DNA from: an uncultured Oscillospiraceae bacterium
Lineage (GTDB): Bacteria > Bacillota > Clostridia > Oscillospirales > Oscillospiraceae
Assembly: GCA_900756495.1 (NCBI GenBank)
Contig: CAAEKI010000204.1
Span: 1-16,334, forward strand
Reading direction: 5' to 3'
DNA: 16,334 nt
Part shown: one piece after another, positions 6,689 through 13,931 of the stretch
Layout of the letters: the number at the start of each line of letters is the position of its first letter
How positions within the stretch are numbered: the stretch's first letter is position 1
The notes under the pieces: generated by a model
Told to the model about the DNA's origin: nothing
What the model saw: only the letters and a program-made list of their open reading frames with translations
Databases searched by the model: none
Made by a program: the position numbers and the translations under genes

Positions 6689-6712
6689 GCGCGGCAGAAG
6701 GGAGAAGCGAGT

Positions 6713-6988
6713 ATGGAAGAAGAGAGAGTGGCCCTGCTGGGCCTGGTGGTGGAGAATCCGGACTCGGTAGAGCCGCTGAATCAGCTGCTGCACCAATACA
6801 AGGACTATATTATTGGCCGGATGGGACTACCTTATCGGCAGCGGGGGGTAAGTATCATCAGCATCGTGCTGGACGCGCCGGGAAATGTCATCAGCAGCTT
6901 GTCGGGAAAGGCAGGAATGCTCGCCGGCGTGACTGCCAAAGCGGTGTACTCAAAAATGCCGGAGCGCCGGGATGAGAGCGCTGATTGA
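6713..6988 (+). CDS. TM1266-like small protein of the Fe-only hydrogenase system
   Basis: A 91-residue protein with the ACT-like fold expected of the TM1266 family, which is annotated as a putative regulator of iron-only hydrogenase systems. The visible pattern is strand (RVALLGLVVEN), helix (VEPLNQLLHQYKDYIIGRMG), strand (GVSIISIVLDAP), helix (VISSLSGKAGMLAGV) and a last strand (VTAKAVYSKM). ATG at 6713 has GGGAG (6700-6704) 8 bases upstream; the longer frame from 6638 would run through the terminator and is rejected. Its 3' end overlaps hydE by 17 bases, which suggests coupled translation. Whether it senses something or regulates transcription has, to my knowledge, not been settled, so 'regulator' is a family label only. 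Confidence 0.85.
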   Translation: MEEERVALLGLVVENPDSVEPLNQLLHQYKDYIIGRMGLPYRQRGVSIISIVLDAPGNVISSLSGKAGMLAGVTAKAVYSKMPERRDESAD

Positions 6989-8033
6989 CAGACTGGAGCG
7001 GGATGGAACCCTTGCGGCGGAGGAGTTTACAGCTTTAATCCAGAACCGGAACGAGGAGCTGGCCCGGTATCTCTTTGAGAGAGCCGTAGCTTTGCGGAGG
7101 AAATATTACGGCGATGACATATATATTCGTGGACTTATTGAGTTTACGAATTACTGTAAGAATGACTGCCTTTACTGCGGAATTCGCCGTTCCAATCGAA
7201 ATGCGGACCGCTATCGCCTGAGCCGGGAGGAGATTCTGAATTGCTGCCGGGAGGGGTATGCCCTGGGCTACCGCACCTTTGTGCTCCAGGGAGGAGAAGA
7301 TCCCTGGTACACACCGGAGCGGATCGCTGCGCTGGTGGAGGAGATTAAGGCATACTATCCGGACTGCGCTGTGACGCTGTCTGTAGGTGAACACTCCAGG
7401 GAAGTCTATCAACTCTGGTTTGATGCCGGAGCAGACCGTTATTTACTGCGCCATGAGACTGCAAACAGCGCCCATTATCGAATGCTTCATCCCAGCTCCA
7501 TGTCGCTGGAAAACCGGAAACGGTGTCTTTGGGATTTGAAGGAGATCGGCTATCAAGTAGGGTGCGGCTTTATGGTGGGGACACCGGGACAGAGGGCGGA
7601 ATACCTGGCGGAGGACCTGCAATTCATTCGGACGCTGGAGCCGGATATGGTGGGTATTGGCCCGTTTATCCCTCAGCGTGATACGCCCCTGGGGGAGCAG
7701 GACGCTGGGAGCCTGGAGCTGACGCTGTTCCTGTTGGGGCTTATCCGGCTTATGCTTCCAAACGTCCTTCTCCCTGCCACGACCGCCTTGGGAACCATCC
7801 ACCCTCAGGGACGGGAGCTGGGCATTCAGGCTGGAGCCAATGTGTGTATGCCAAATCTGTCTCCGGCAGGGGTACGGGAAAAATACGCACTCTATGACAA
7901 CAAAATCTGCACAGGAGACGAAGCGGCTCAGTGCCGCAGCTGCCTGGAGAGCCGCATGCGATCTGTCGGCTGCAGGGTGGTGGTCCACCGTGGAGATCAT
8001 AAAAATTTGACTGAAGGGGGAGTTCCGCACTGA
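6972..8033 (+). CDS. hydE: [FeFe]-hydrogenase maturase HydE, radical SAM
   Basis: Radical SAM enzyme needed to build the di-iron subcluster of the H-cluster; in current models it acts on the iron-cysteine-CO-CN product of HydG. It has 353 residues, the usual length. The SAM cluster motif CX3CX2C is Cys62, Cys66 and Cys69 in NYCKNDCLYCG, placed almost exactly as in Thermotoga maritima HydE. The SAM-binding segment FVLQGGED follows, and HETANSAHYRMLHP is typical of the HydE barrel. ATG at 6972 lies inside the end of the preceding gene with GGAG (6961-6964) 7 bases upstream. The start of hydG follows after 25 bases. Cysteines near the C-terminus (CTGDEAAQCRSCLESR) are also seen in relatives. Biotin synthase-like proteins are the main alternative, but the context rules that out. 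Confidence 0.95.
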   Translation: MRALIDRLERDGTLAAEEFTALIQNRNEELARYLFERAVALRRKYYGDDIYIRGLIEFTNYCKNDCLYCGIRRSNRNADRYRLSREEILNCCREGYALGYRTFVLQGGEDPWYTPERIAALVEEIKAYYPDCAVTLSVGEHSREVYQLWFDAGADRYLLRHETANSAHYRMLHPSSMSLENRKRCLWDLKEIGYQVGCGFMVGTPGQRAEYLAEDLQFIRTLEPDMVGIGPFIPQRDTPLGEQDAGSLELTLFLLGLIRLMLPNVLLPATTALGTIHPQGRELGIQAGANVCMPNLSPAGVREKYALYDNKICTGDEAAQCRSCLESRMRSVGCRVVVHRGDHKNLTEGGVPH

Positions 8034-8058
8034 CCCGGAAGGAAAGGAAGGCATCGTC

Positions 8059-9474
8059 ATGTACAACCCAGAATCCATGAAAGCGGAGGAGTTCATTGAC
8101 CATCAGGAGATCCTGGACAGTTTGGCCTATGCGGACGCGCATAAAACCGACGGCCCGGTTATCGACGCTATTCTGGAGAAGGCCCGCCTGCGCAAGGGCC
8201 TTTCACATCGGGAGGCGTCTGTCCTGCTTGCCTGTGAGCTGGAGGACCGGAATCAGGAGATCTATGCCCTGGCCGAGCAGATCAAGAAGGATTTTTATGG
8301 AAACCGCATTGTCATTTTTGCCCCTCTGTACCTCTCTAATTACTGTGTCAACGGGTGCCTCTACTGTCCTTACCACGCCAAGAACAGACACATCGCCCGC
8401 AAGAAGCTGACCCAGGAAGAGGTTCGAGCCGAGGTGATTGCACTTCAGGATATGGGGCATAAGCGTCTGGCCATTGAGGCGGGCGAGGACCCGGTGAACA
8501 ACCCCTTGGACTATATTCTCGAATGTATTGATACCATCTATTCCATCAGGCACAAGAATGGAGCCATCCGCCGGGTGAACGTGAATATCGCCGCCGCTGC
8601 GGTGGAGGATTACCGCAGGCTTAAGGAGGCGGGAATTGGCACCTACATCCTTTTTCAAGAGACTTACCATAAGGAGAGCTATGAAAGGCTCCATCCCACC
8701 GGCCCAAAGAGCAACTATGCCTATCACACCGAGGCCCATGACCGGGCTATGCAGGGGGGGATCGACGATGTGGGGCTGGGCGTTCTGTTTGGACTCGAGC
8801 TATACCGCTACGAATTTGCAGGTCTGCTGATGCATGCCGAGCATCTGGAAGCTGTTTTCGGCGTAGGGCCACACACCATCAGTGTCCCACGGGTGAAGCA
8901 TGCCGACGACATCGATCCAGACGCGTTTGATAATGGTATTTCCGATGAGATCTTTGCCAAGCTTACCGCCTGTATCCGGGTGGCAGTCCCCTATACGGGT
9001 ATGATTATTTCAACCCGGGAGTTGGAAAAGGTGCGCGCCCGGCTGCTTCGGCTGGGGATCTCCCAAATCAGCGGCGGATCCCGCACCAGTGTGGGAGGAT
9101 ATACGGAAGAGGAGCGTCCCCACGATACGGAGCAATTTGATGTCTCGGACCAGCGCACGCTGGACCAGGTGGTGCGCTGGCTTATGGAGCTGGGCTACGT
9201 ACCATCTTTCTGTACGGCCTGTTATCGGGAGGGCCGCACCGGCGACCGCTTTATGTCGCTGTGCAAGTCGGGACAGATTCAGAACTGCTGCCTGCCCAAT
9301 GCCCTGATGACATTGCAGGAATACCTAGAGGACTACGCCGCCCCTGAGACGAAGGCGGCGGGACAGTCGGTGATTCAGCGGCAGATGGGGGACATCACAA
9401 ACGAGAAAGTGCGGGCGATTGTGACCGAACGCCTAGAAAAGATTGTACAGGGCGAGCGGGATTTCCGTTTTTGA
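8059..9474 (+). CDS. hydG: [FeFe]-hydrogenase maturase HydG, radical SAM tyrosine lyase
   Basis: Cleaves tyrosine to p-cresol and dehydroglycine and turns the latter into the CO and CN ligands of the H-cluster. It has 471 residues. The radical SAM motif CX3CX2C is Cys96, Cys100, Cys103 in NYCVNGCLYC. The feature that separates HydG from its relative ThiH is the C-terminal CX2CX22C site of the auxiliary cluster: Cys385, Cys388 and Cys411 fit exactly. The core also contains IEAGEDP and the segment ILFQETYHKESYERLHP. ATG at 8059 is preceded by AGGAAGG 7 bases upstream. The stop codon overlaps the ribosome binding region of hydF, so the genes are surely co-transcribed. Confidence 0.96.
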   Translation: MYNPESMKAEEFIDHQEILDSLAYADAHKTDGPVIDAILEKARLRKGLSHREASVLLACELEDRNQEIYALAEQIKKDFYGNRIVIFAPLYLSNYCVNGCLYCPYHAKNRHIARKKLTQEEVRAEVIALQDMGHKRLAIEAGEDPVNNPLDYILECIDTIYSIRHKNGAIRRVNVNIAAAAVEDYRRLKEAGIGTYILFQETYHKESYERLHPTGPKSNYAYHTEAHDRAMQGGIDDVGLGVLFGLELYRYEFAGLLMHAEHLEAVFGVGPHTISVPRVKHADDIDPDAFDNGISDEIFAKLTACIRVAVPYTGMIISTRELEKVRARLLRLGISQISGGSRTSVGGYTEEERPHDTEQFDVSDQRTLDQVVRWLMELGYVPSFCTACYREGRTGDRFMSLCKSGQIQNCCLPNALMTLQEYLEDYAAPETKAAGQSVIQRQMGDITNEKVRAIVTERLEKIVQGERDFRF

Positions 9475-9485
9475 GGAGGTTGTTG

Positions 9486-10694
9486 ATGAGCGGCATGAAT
9501 CAGACCCCAGCCGGTGAGCGGGTACATATCGCGTTTTTTGGCCGGCGGAATGCCGGAAAGTCCAGTTTGGTGAATGCCTTTACGGGTCAGGAACTGGCTA
9601 TCGTTTCGGAAGTAAAGGGCACTACGACTGACCCGGTATATAAGGCGATGGAGCTGCTGCCCGTAGGCCCGGTGCAGATCATCGACACGCCGGGCATTGA
9701 CGATGTAGGTGAGCTGGGAGAGCTGCGGATTCGTAAAACACGGCAGGTCCTGAACAAGTGCGACTTGGCGATTGTCGTAGCCGACGCAAGCGCTCCCCTG
9801 GGAAAGGCGGAAGAGGAGCTTATCGCTCTCGTGCAGGCAAAGCAGATTCCCTATCTGCTTGTGTGGAATAAGGCCGATCTGCTGGATACCGTCCCGCAGG
9901 GAGAGAAAAACGTCCTGTGGGTGAGCGCCAGAACAGGACTGCACCTCCAAGAGTTAAAGGAGCAGGCGGCTGCCCTGGCTATGCAGAGGGAGCCGGCGCA
10001 TCCTCTGGTAGCCGACTTGCTCTCAGAGGGAGATACAGTGGTACTGGTGGTGCCCATTGACAAGGCGGCGCCGAAGGGGCGCCTGATTCTGCCCCAGCAA
10101 CAGACCATCCGCGATATTCTGGAGGCGGGAGCCTCCGCCCTGGTATGCCGGGATACGGAACTGGCTGCTGTTTTGGATCAGATGCCTGTGCCGCCACGGC
10201 TGGTTATCACAGACAGCCAGGTCTTTGCTTGTGTGAATAAGGTCGTACCGCCCTCTGTTCCGCTGACCTCCTTTTCGATCCTGATGGCCCGCTATAAGGG
10301 GGATCTCTCCCTGGCAGTGGCCGGTGCGGCAGCGGTGAACAGGCTGAACGATGGGGACAGGGTGCTGATAGCTGAGGGCTGTACACACCACCGGCAGTGC
10401 GACGACATCGGTACGGCCAAGCTTCCCCGATGGATTCAGGAGTATACTGGCACAACGCCTTCGTTCACATTTGCCTCTGGTACGGAATTCCCGGATGACT
10501 TGTCGCCTTACCGGCTGGTCGTACACTGCGGGGCCTGCATGCTGAGAGAGCAGGAAGTGAAGTACCGCCTGGCCTGCTGCCGGGCTCAGGGTATCCCCGT
10601 GACAAACTACGGCATCCTCATTGCCTATCTCAATGGAATTCTTCCGCGTACGCTGGCCTTATTCCCAACTGTGGAAGCCCTGTTGCATGTCTGA
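9486..10694 (+). CDS. hydF: [FeFe]-hydrogenase maturation GTPase HydF
   Basis: GTPase and scaffold that carries the di-iron precursor and hands it to the hydrogenase. It has 402 residues. The N-terminal G domain shows the P-loop GRRNAGKSS (19-27), Thr residues of switch I in KGTTTDPV, DTPG and NKAD. A dimerisation segment follows, then the cluster-binding domain with the family motif CxHx46CxxC: Cys299, His301, Cys348 and Cys351 fit it exactly. ATG at 9486 was chosen because AGGAGG (9474-9479) lies 6 bases upstream; the frame extends to a TTG at 9471 that would make this Shine-Dalgarno sequence coding. Only 11 bases separate it from hydG. It is the last gene of the operon; the next gene is on the other strand. 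Confidence 0.96.
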   Translation: MSGMNQTPAGERVHIAFFGRRNAGKSSLVNAFTGQELAIVSEVKGTTTDPVYKAMELLPVGPVQIIDTPGIDDVGELGELRIRKTRQVLNKCDLAIVVADASAPLGKAEEELIALVQAKQIPYLLVWNKADLLDTVPQGEKNVLWVSARTGLHLQELKEQAAALAMQREPAHPLVADLLSEGDTVVLVVPIDKAAPKGRLILPQQQTIRDILEAGASALVCRDTELAAVLDQMPVPPRLVITDSQVFACVNKVVPPSVPLTSFSILMARYKGDLSLAVAGAAAVNRLNDGDRVLIAEGCTHHRQCDDIGTAKLPRWIQEYTGTTPSFTFASGTEFPDDLSPYRLVVHCGACMLREQEVKYRLACCRAQGIPVTNYGILIAYLNGILPRTLALFPTVEALLHV

Positions 10695-10852
10695 CAACGG
10701 AGAGAGCTGTCCCTGTTTTTTGCGTCCCTGGTGAAAAGCTGTTTGGAGGCTACATTTGCACCCATTTTTGTTCTACAGATGCGGCGAAGAGCTCCCTTTT
10801 ACCTTTTGGACTGATTTAGTGCTTACCTAACAATTCCTTCGTCGAAATACAC

Positions 10853-10888
10853 AGAAAAGCTCTACCCTTGAACAGGTGGAGCTTTTCT
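10853..10888. terminator. Bidirectional terminator between hydF and the anti-sigma gene
   Basis: AGAAAAGCTCTACC (10853-10866) pairs with GGTGGAGCTTTTCT (10875-10888), 14 pairs with one T-G, around an 8-base loop. The outer part of the stem is A-rich on one side and T-rich on the other, so it can serve hydF on the plus strand and the sigma/anti-sigma unit on the minus strand. The 158 bases between hydF and this hairpin hold nothing recognisable. Confidence 0.8.
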
Positions 10889-10901
10889 ATGCTCTCTTTT
10901 A

Positions 10902-11603
10902 TTAGCTTATGATACAGGTCAACAAATTTTCCACTTCTTCAAGAGTGATATTGCGCATGTCAATGTCATAATTCACAGTGTCATACGAAAACTGCACCAT
11001 GAAACTATCCTGCACGCTATAAATGAGGGCAGTCGTACCGTTGATCTTCGACTCCTTTGGATTCTCACACAAAAAGAAGCAATCTCTAAGTGGTTCTTCA
11101 TCAGCACAGATTGCGATTTTCACTTCTCCATCATTTTCCGTCAAAAATTCAAAGACATAATCGTGAGGAATATAATCTCCGCTCTTTGGAGCAGTCGGGA
11201 CATCAATGGAATAGAACGCTGTTCGTTGGTAGGAAGCCGGTAACTTTTTTGTAAATTCCTCATAGCTCATGCCAATCGCCTGCTCAAATGCTTCCATTAC
11301 AGTTTCCCATTCATCCGCAGAGATGTCGGTGTAATATGAGAGTTGGACATCCATATCCAGTTGCATGACATTGTCCACCTCATTTACCACCAGATTAGAG
11401 TTTCCTGGTTGCTCAATGGTTGTGCTGGGAGCTGTGCCAAGATGCTGGATTACAAAAATGCCAAAGACTGCGAAACACAGGCAGGCTGCCATAGCACCCC
11501 ATTTGAACCAGATTGGCTTCTTAGCCTTTCGGTATTCTTTTGCCGCTCTGACATACTTCTCATTGATGTCGCCAAGGACTTCATATAATTTCTCGTTCGT
11601 CAT
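10902..11603 (-). CDS. Membrane-anchored anti-sigma factor-like protein
   Basis: Likely holds the partner sigma factor inactive until an extracellular signal releases it. The 233 residues divide into a short cytoplasmic part (1-34, with LYEVLGDINEKYVRAA, a pattern common at the N-termini of such proteins in Firmicutes), one membrane helix (about 35-53, MAACLCFAVFGIFVI) and an outside domain of about 175 residues rich in acidic and aromatic residues. There is no zinc-binding HxxxCxxC motif, so it is not a classical ZAS anti-sigma factor. The ATG overlaps the sigma factor stop codon by 4 bases, a strong sign of coupled translation. The gene is AT-richer than the genes around it. The function is inferred mainly from topology and partner; it could be a sensor of unknown ligand. 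Confidence 0.75.
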   Translation of the reverse strand: MTNEKLYEVLGDINEKYVRAAKEYRKAKKPIWFKWGAMAACLCFAVFGIFVIQHLGTAPSTTIEQPGNSNLVVNEVDNVMQLDMDVQLSYYTDISADEWETVMEAFEQAIGMSYEEFTKKLPASYQRTAFYSIDVPTAPKSGDYIPHDYVFEFLTENDGEVKIAICADEEPLRDCFFLCENPKESKINGTTALIYSVQDSFMVQFSYDTVNYDIDMRNITLEEVENLLTCIIS

Positions 11604-12160
11604 AGTTCAAAGCCCCTCTCTAAAAGGTAGTTGTGTAGCTTAAGGCGAAGACGGTTCAGTGTCATTGATACAGCACCATCTTTCATACCATGACGGACAG
11701 CAATTTCTGAAATGCTATCGGTGTACCAGTATCGGCTGATAAAAATGCTTCTTTTCTTTGGTGAAAGACTATCCAGAAATGTATCAATGGCTTTCGTGAG
11801 TTCAGTTTGGTCAAATGCCTGTTCAACATCATCCTTGCCAGATACCAGATCTGACAGTTCCTCCAGAACCACAGGCAATTCTCCACCGCCTCGTTTGTTG
11901 GCTGTATTGCGTCTATACCTGTTAAACGACAGGTTTCTTGTGATTTTTCCAAGGAATGTGGACAGAATGCTTGGCTTGTGGGGCGGCATGGAGTTCCATG
12001 CGTTTAAGTATGTATCGTTGACACATTCTTCAGCATCTTCCTGATTGCTCAGTATGTTCATAGCAATCGAGGTACAGTAGTTTCCGTATTTGTCAGATGT
12101 GGCAGGGATGGCCTGATCGTCCCTGTCCCAGTATAGCTGGACGATCTGTGCATCATCCAT
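11600..12160 (-). CDS. ECF-type RNA polymerase sigma factor
   Basis: Directs RNA polymerase to a small set of promoters in response to an outside signal. It has 186 residues and only the two ECF core domains. Region 2 spans about residues 15-85 (IAMNILSNQEDAEECVNDTY, the -10 binding helix, and then SFNRYRRNTANKR). Region 4 spans about 125-180 (LDSLSPKKRSIFISRYWY, then the helix-turn-helix ISEIAVRHGMKDGAVSMTL). The start at 12160 has AGGTG on the minus strand 8 bases upstream. It is the first gene of a two-gene unit with the anti-sigma factor. Base composition is lower in GC than in the housekeeping genes on both sides, which suggests acquisition by transfer. The targets cannot be read here; self-activation is usual for the family. 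Confidence 0.9.
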   Translation of the reverse strand: MDDAQIVQLYWDRDDQAIPATSDKYGNYCTSIAMNILSNQEDAEECVNDTYLNAWNSMPPHKPSILSTFLGKITRNLSFNRYRRNTANKRGGGELPVVLEELSDLVSGKDDVEQAFDQTELTKAIDTFLDSLSPKKRSIFISRYWYTDSISEIAVRHGMKDGAVSMTLNRLRLKLHNYLLERGFEL

Positions 12161-12414
12161 CCGTTTTCACCTCACTTCCTTATTTACTCTTTCACCTATA
12201 TACACAACTTTTGAACTCAAATCTCACACATTTTTTAAAAATTTTTCTATCCCATAATACCACATTGTCATCGCTGCCGCATACAAAAGCAGGACTACCA
12301 TCTAGTTCTGAATGATCGTCCTGCCTGCCCAAAGGGCATGCTTGCTGTTTGGTGAAACCGACGGAGTTTGGGCCATCACTACTTATCTTAAAAAGGGACG
12401 CGAAGAGTATCCGC
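12161..12414. other. AT-rich control region of the sigma/anti-sigma unit and upstream flank
   Basis: About 250 bases without a gene. Next to the sigma gene (12174-12260) it is very AT-rich, with TTGAACTCAA (12211-12220) as a near-perfect palindrome and a run TTTTTTAAAAATTTTT (12231-12246); the sigma factor promoter should lie here but no clear sigma-A pair could be assigned. Further on, GCAGGAC (12289-12295) pairs with GTCCTGC (12318-12324), partly extending inward, and TGCCC-AAA-GGGCA (12326-12338) forms a small hairpin. Confidence 0.4.
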
Positions 12415-12444
12415 TTGCATTTTTAGTACAGACTATGATATACT
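12415..12444 (+). promoter_or_regulatory. Candidate promoter of the homocysteine methyltransferase gene
   Basis: TTGCAT (12415-12420), 18-base spacer, TATACT (12439-12444). It would start transcription about 55 bases before the ATG at 12506. Confidence 0.5.
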
Positions 12445-12505
12445 ATCACCCAATTAACGAACGAATGAACTGCCCGCATATGATATGAGGAGGAATCACG
12501 TCGCC

Positions 12506-13747
12506 ATGGACAGCAACGGCTTATCCTTGCCCCTTTTGTTGGACGGAGCTACAGGCACTCAACTGCAGGAGCGGGGAATGCCCATGGGCGCCTGTACCGA
12601 GCAGTGGGTGCTTGAACACCCGGAGGTACTGGTTGGGCTGCAGAGGGAATATGTGGACGCGGGGACCCAGGTGCTGTTGGCCCCTACCTTTGGGGCCAAC
12701 AGGATAAAACTGGGGCAGCGCGGAATTCAGGGGCAGGTGGCCAGCTATAACCGGCAGCTTGCCACCCTCTCGCGGGAGGCTGCGGACGGCCGGGCGCTGG
12801 TGGCCGCCGATATGGCTCCCACCGGACTTTTTATTGTCCCCTTTGGCGAGAGCAGCTTTGAGGATTTGGTGTCGATATACGCCGAACAGGCGGAGGCGCT
12901 GAAGGACATGGTGGATCTGTTTTTCCTGGAGACCACTATGACCATGCCAGAGGCGCGGGCCGCCGTGCTGGCCGTTAAAAGCGTGTGCGACAAGCCAGTG
13001 TGGGTCTCCTTTACCTGTGATGAAAATGGCCGCACGCTGTCGGGAACGGATGTATTGGCGGCGCTCATTGTCATGCAGGGCATGGGGGTGTCCGCCTTCG
13101 GCCTCAACTGCTCCACTGGTCCGGAGGCCATGCTGGAGCAGCTGGAAAGGCTTACGCCTTACGCCACCGTACCCCTGATTGCCAAGCCCAATGCGGGTCT
13201 GCCCCAGGTAACCGATGGAAGGGCCGTCTATCACTGTCCGCCGGAGGACTTTGCCGCCTGTGTACCGGATATGGCAAAGGCAGGAGTACGAATTTTCGGC
13301 GGCTGCTGCGGCACGACGCCTGCCCATATAGCCGCCCTGCGGAAGGCGGTAGGACAGGTGGATTTCACCGCTTTTCTTCCGCCGGAACGGGATCCCGACG
13401 TCATCCCCTGCGCCAGCGAGAAGGAGGCCCGGTTTATTACCCCCGATGTGGATGTGGGTGAGACCATTGCATGCACGCCCGATCTGATGGAGGACATTCT
13501 GGAGGCTGAGGAGGAGTGCCCTCAGGGGGCCTTGAAAATTGCTGTCCTGGAGGAGGACGACGTTGCCATATTTGCCGAGAACCAGTATGTGGTGAAGGAT
13601 GCGCTGTGCCTGTGGTCTGATGTGCCCGAACTGCTGGAGGAGGCCCTGCGTGTCTATCAGGGGCGGGCTTTCTGGGATGGCACCGGAGATCTGGAACCTG
13701 AATTTTTGAAGCAGATGTGTCGGAAATACGGTCTGGTACTGCTGTGA
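12506..13747 (+). CDS. Homocysteine S-methyltransferase-domain protein with C-terminal extension
   Basis: Residues 1-285 form the zinc-dependent homocysteine-binding barrel found at the N-terminus of cobalamin-dependent MetH: LDGATGTQLQERG, then the zinc ligands Cys202 in GLNCS and Cys267-Cys268 in GGCCGTTP. It should activate homocysteine for methyl transfer in methionine synthesis. MetH's folate, cobalamin and reactivation domains are missing; instead about 125 residues follow (289-413) with an acidic linker, ALKIAVLEEDDVAIF and a last segment (SDVPELLEEALRVYQGRAF ... KYGLVLL) that looks like a piece of a pterin-binding barrel. Start: ATG at 12506 has AGGAGG (12488-12493) 12 bases upstream, slightly far; an in-frame ATG at 12485 has none. 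It has its own promoter and terminator. A methyl donor protein must be encoded elsewhere. It could also use S-methylmethionine. Confidence 0.85.
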   Translation: MDSNGLSLPLLLDGATGTQLQERGMPMGACTEQWVLEHPEVLVGLQREYVDAGTQVLLAPTFGANRIKLGQRGIQGQVASYNRQLATLSREAADGRALVAADMAPTGLFIVPFGESSFEDLVSIYAEQAEALKDMVDLFFLETTMTMPEARAAVLAVKSVCDKPVWVSFTCDENGRTLSGTDVLAALIVMQGMGVSAFGLNCSTGPEAMLEQLERLTPYATVPLIAKPNAGLPQVTDGRAVYHCPPEDFAACVPDMAKAGVRIFGGCCGTTPAHIAALRKAVGQVDFTAFLPPERDPDVIPCASEKEARFITPDVDVGETIACTPDLMEDILEAEEECPQGALKIAVLEEDDVAIFAENQYVVKDALCLWSDVPELLEEALRVYQGRAFWDGTGDLEPEFLKQMCRKYGLVLL

Positions 13748-13771
13748 CAGAGGGTTGAATACCATATGTTC

Positions 13772-13797
13772 AGAGGCCGCTGCGGCGGCCTCTTTTT
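13772..13797 (+). terminator. Intrinsic terminator after the methyltransferase gene
   Basis: AGAGGCCGC (13772-13780) / GCGGCCTCT (13785-13793), loop TGCG, followed by a T-run to 13797. It starts 25 bases after the stop codon. Confidence 0.9.
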
Positions 13798-13842
13798 ATG
13801 CCTGACTGTCGAAATTCACAAAAAGAAAGTTTGTTTTTTGTA

Positions 13843-13871
13843 TTGACGGATACTCCAAGATACGGTATTAT
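13843..13871 (+). promoter_or_regulatory. Promoter of nrdD
   Basis: TTGACG (13843-13848), exact 17-base spacer, TATTAT (13866-13871). Transcription would start near 13878, giving a leader of about 107 bases. Confidence 0.75.
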
Positions 13872-13910
13872 ATTTGTGTTCGGCAAGGAAAGAAACACAA
13901 GATATAGTAC
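13864..13910 (+). promoter_or_regulatory. Candidate tandem NrdR operator
   Basis: The 16 bases at 13895-13910 match 13 positions of the NrdR box consensus acaCwATATAtWgtgt. A second site in the normal 31-base register, 13864-13879, keeps only the right half (GTGT and the T-rich flank) and overlaps the -10 element. TTGTGTT (13874-13880) and AACACAA (13894-13900) form a perfect inverted repeat across the gap. NrdR represses ribonucleotide reductase genes when deoxynucleotides are plentiful. Confidence 0.5.
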
Positions 13911-13931
13911 TGCTTTCTTGACAAACTTTTT

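Noticed and set aside
10700..10722. Second terminator directly after hydF (six T at about 10715)
   Set aside because: The sequence before the T-run forms only a weak, interrupted stem; the 14-pair hairpin at 10853-10888 is a far better candidate.
12521..13765. Open frame of 414 codons antisense to the methyltransferase gene
   Set aside because: Shadow of a gene with complete zinc-site motifs; low-complexity composition and no start signal.
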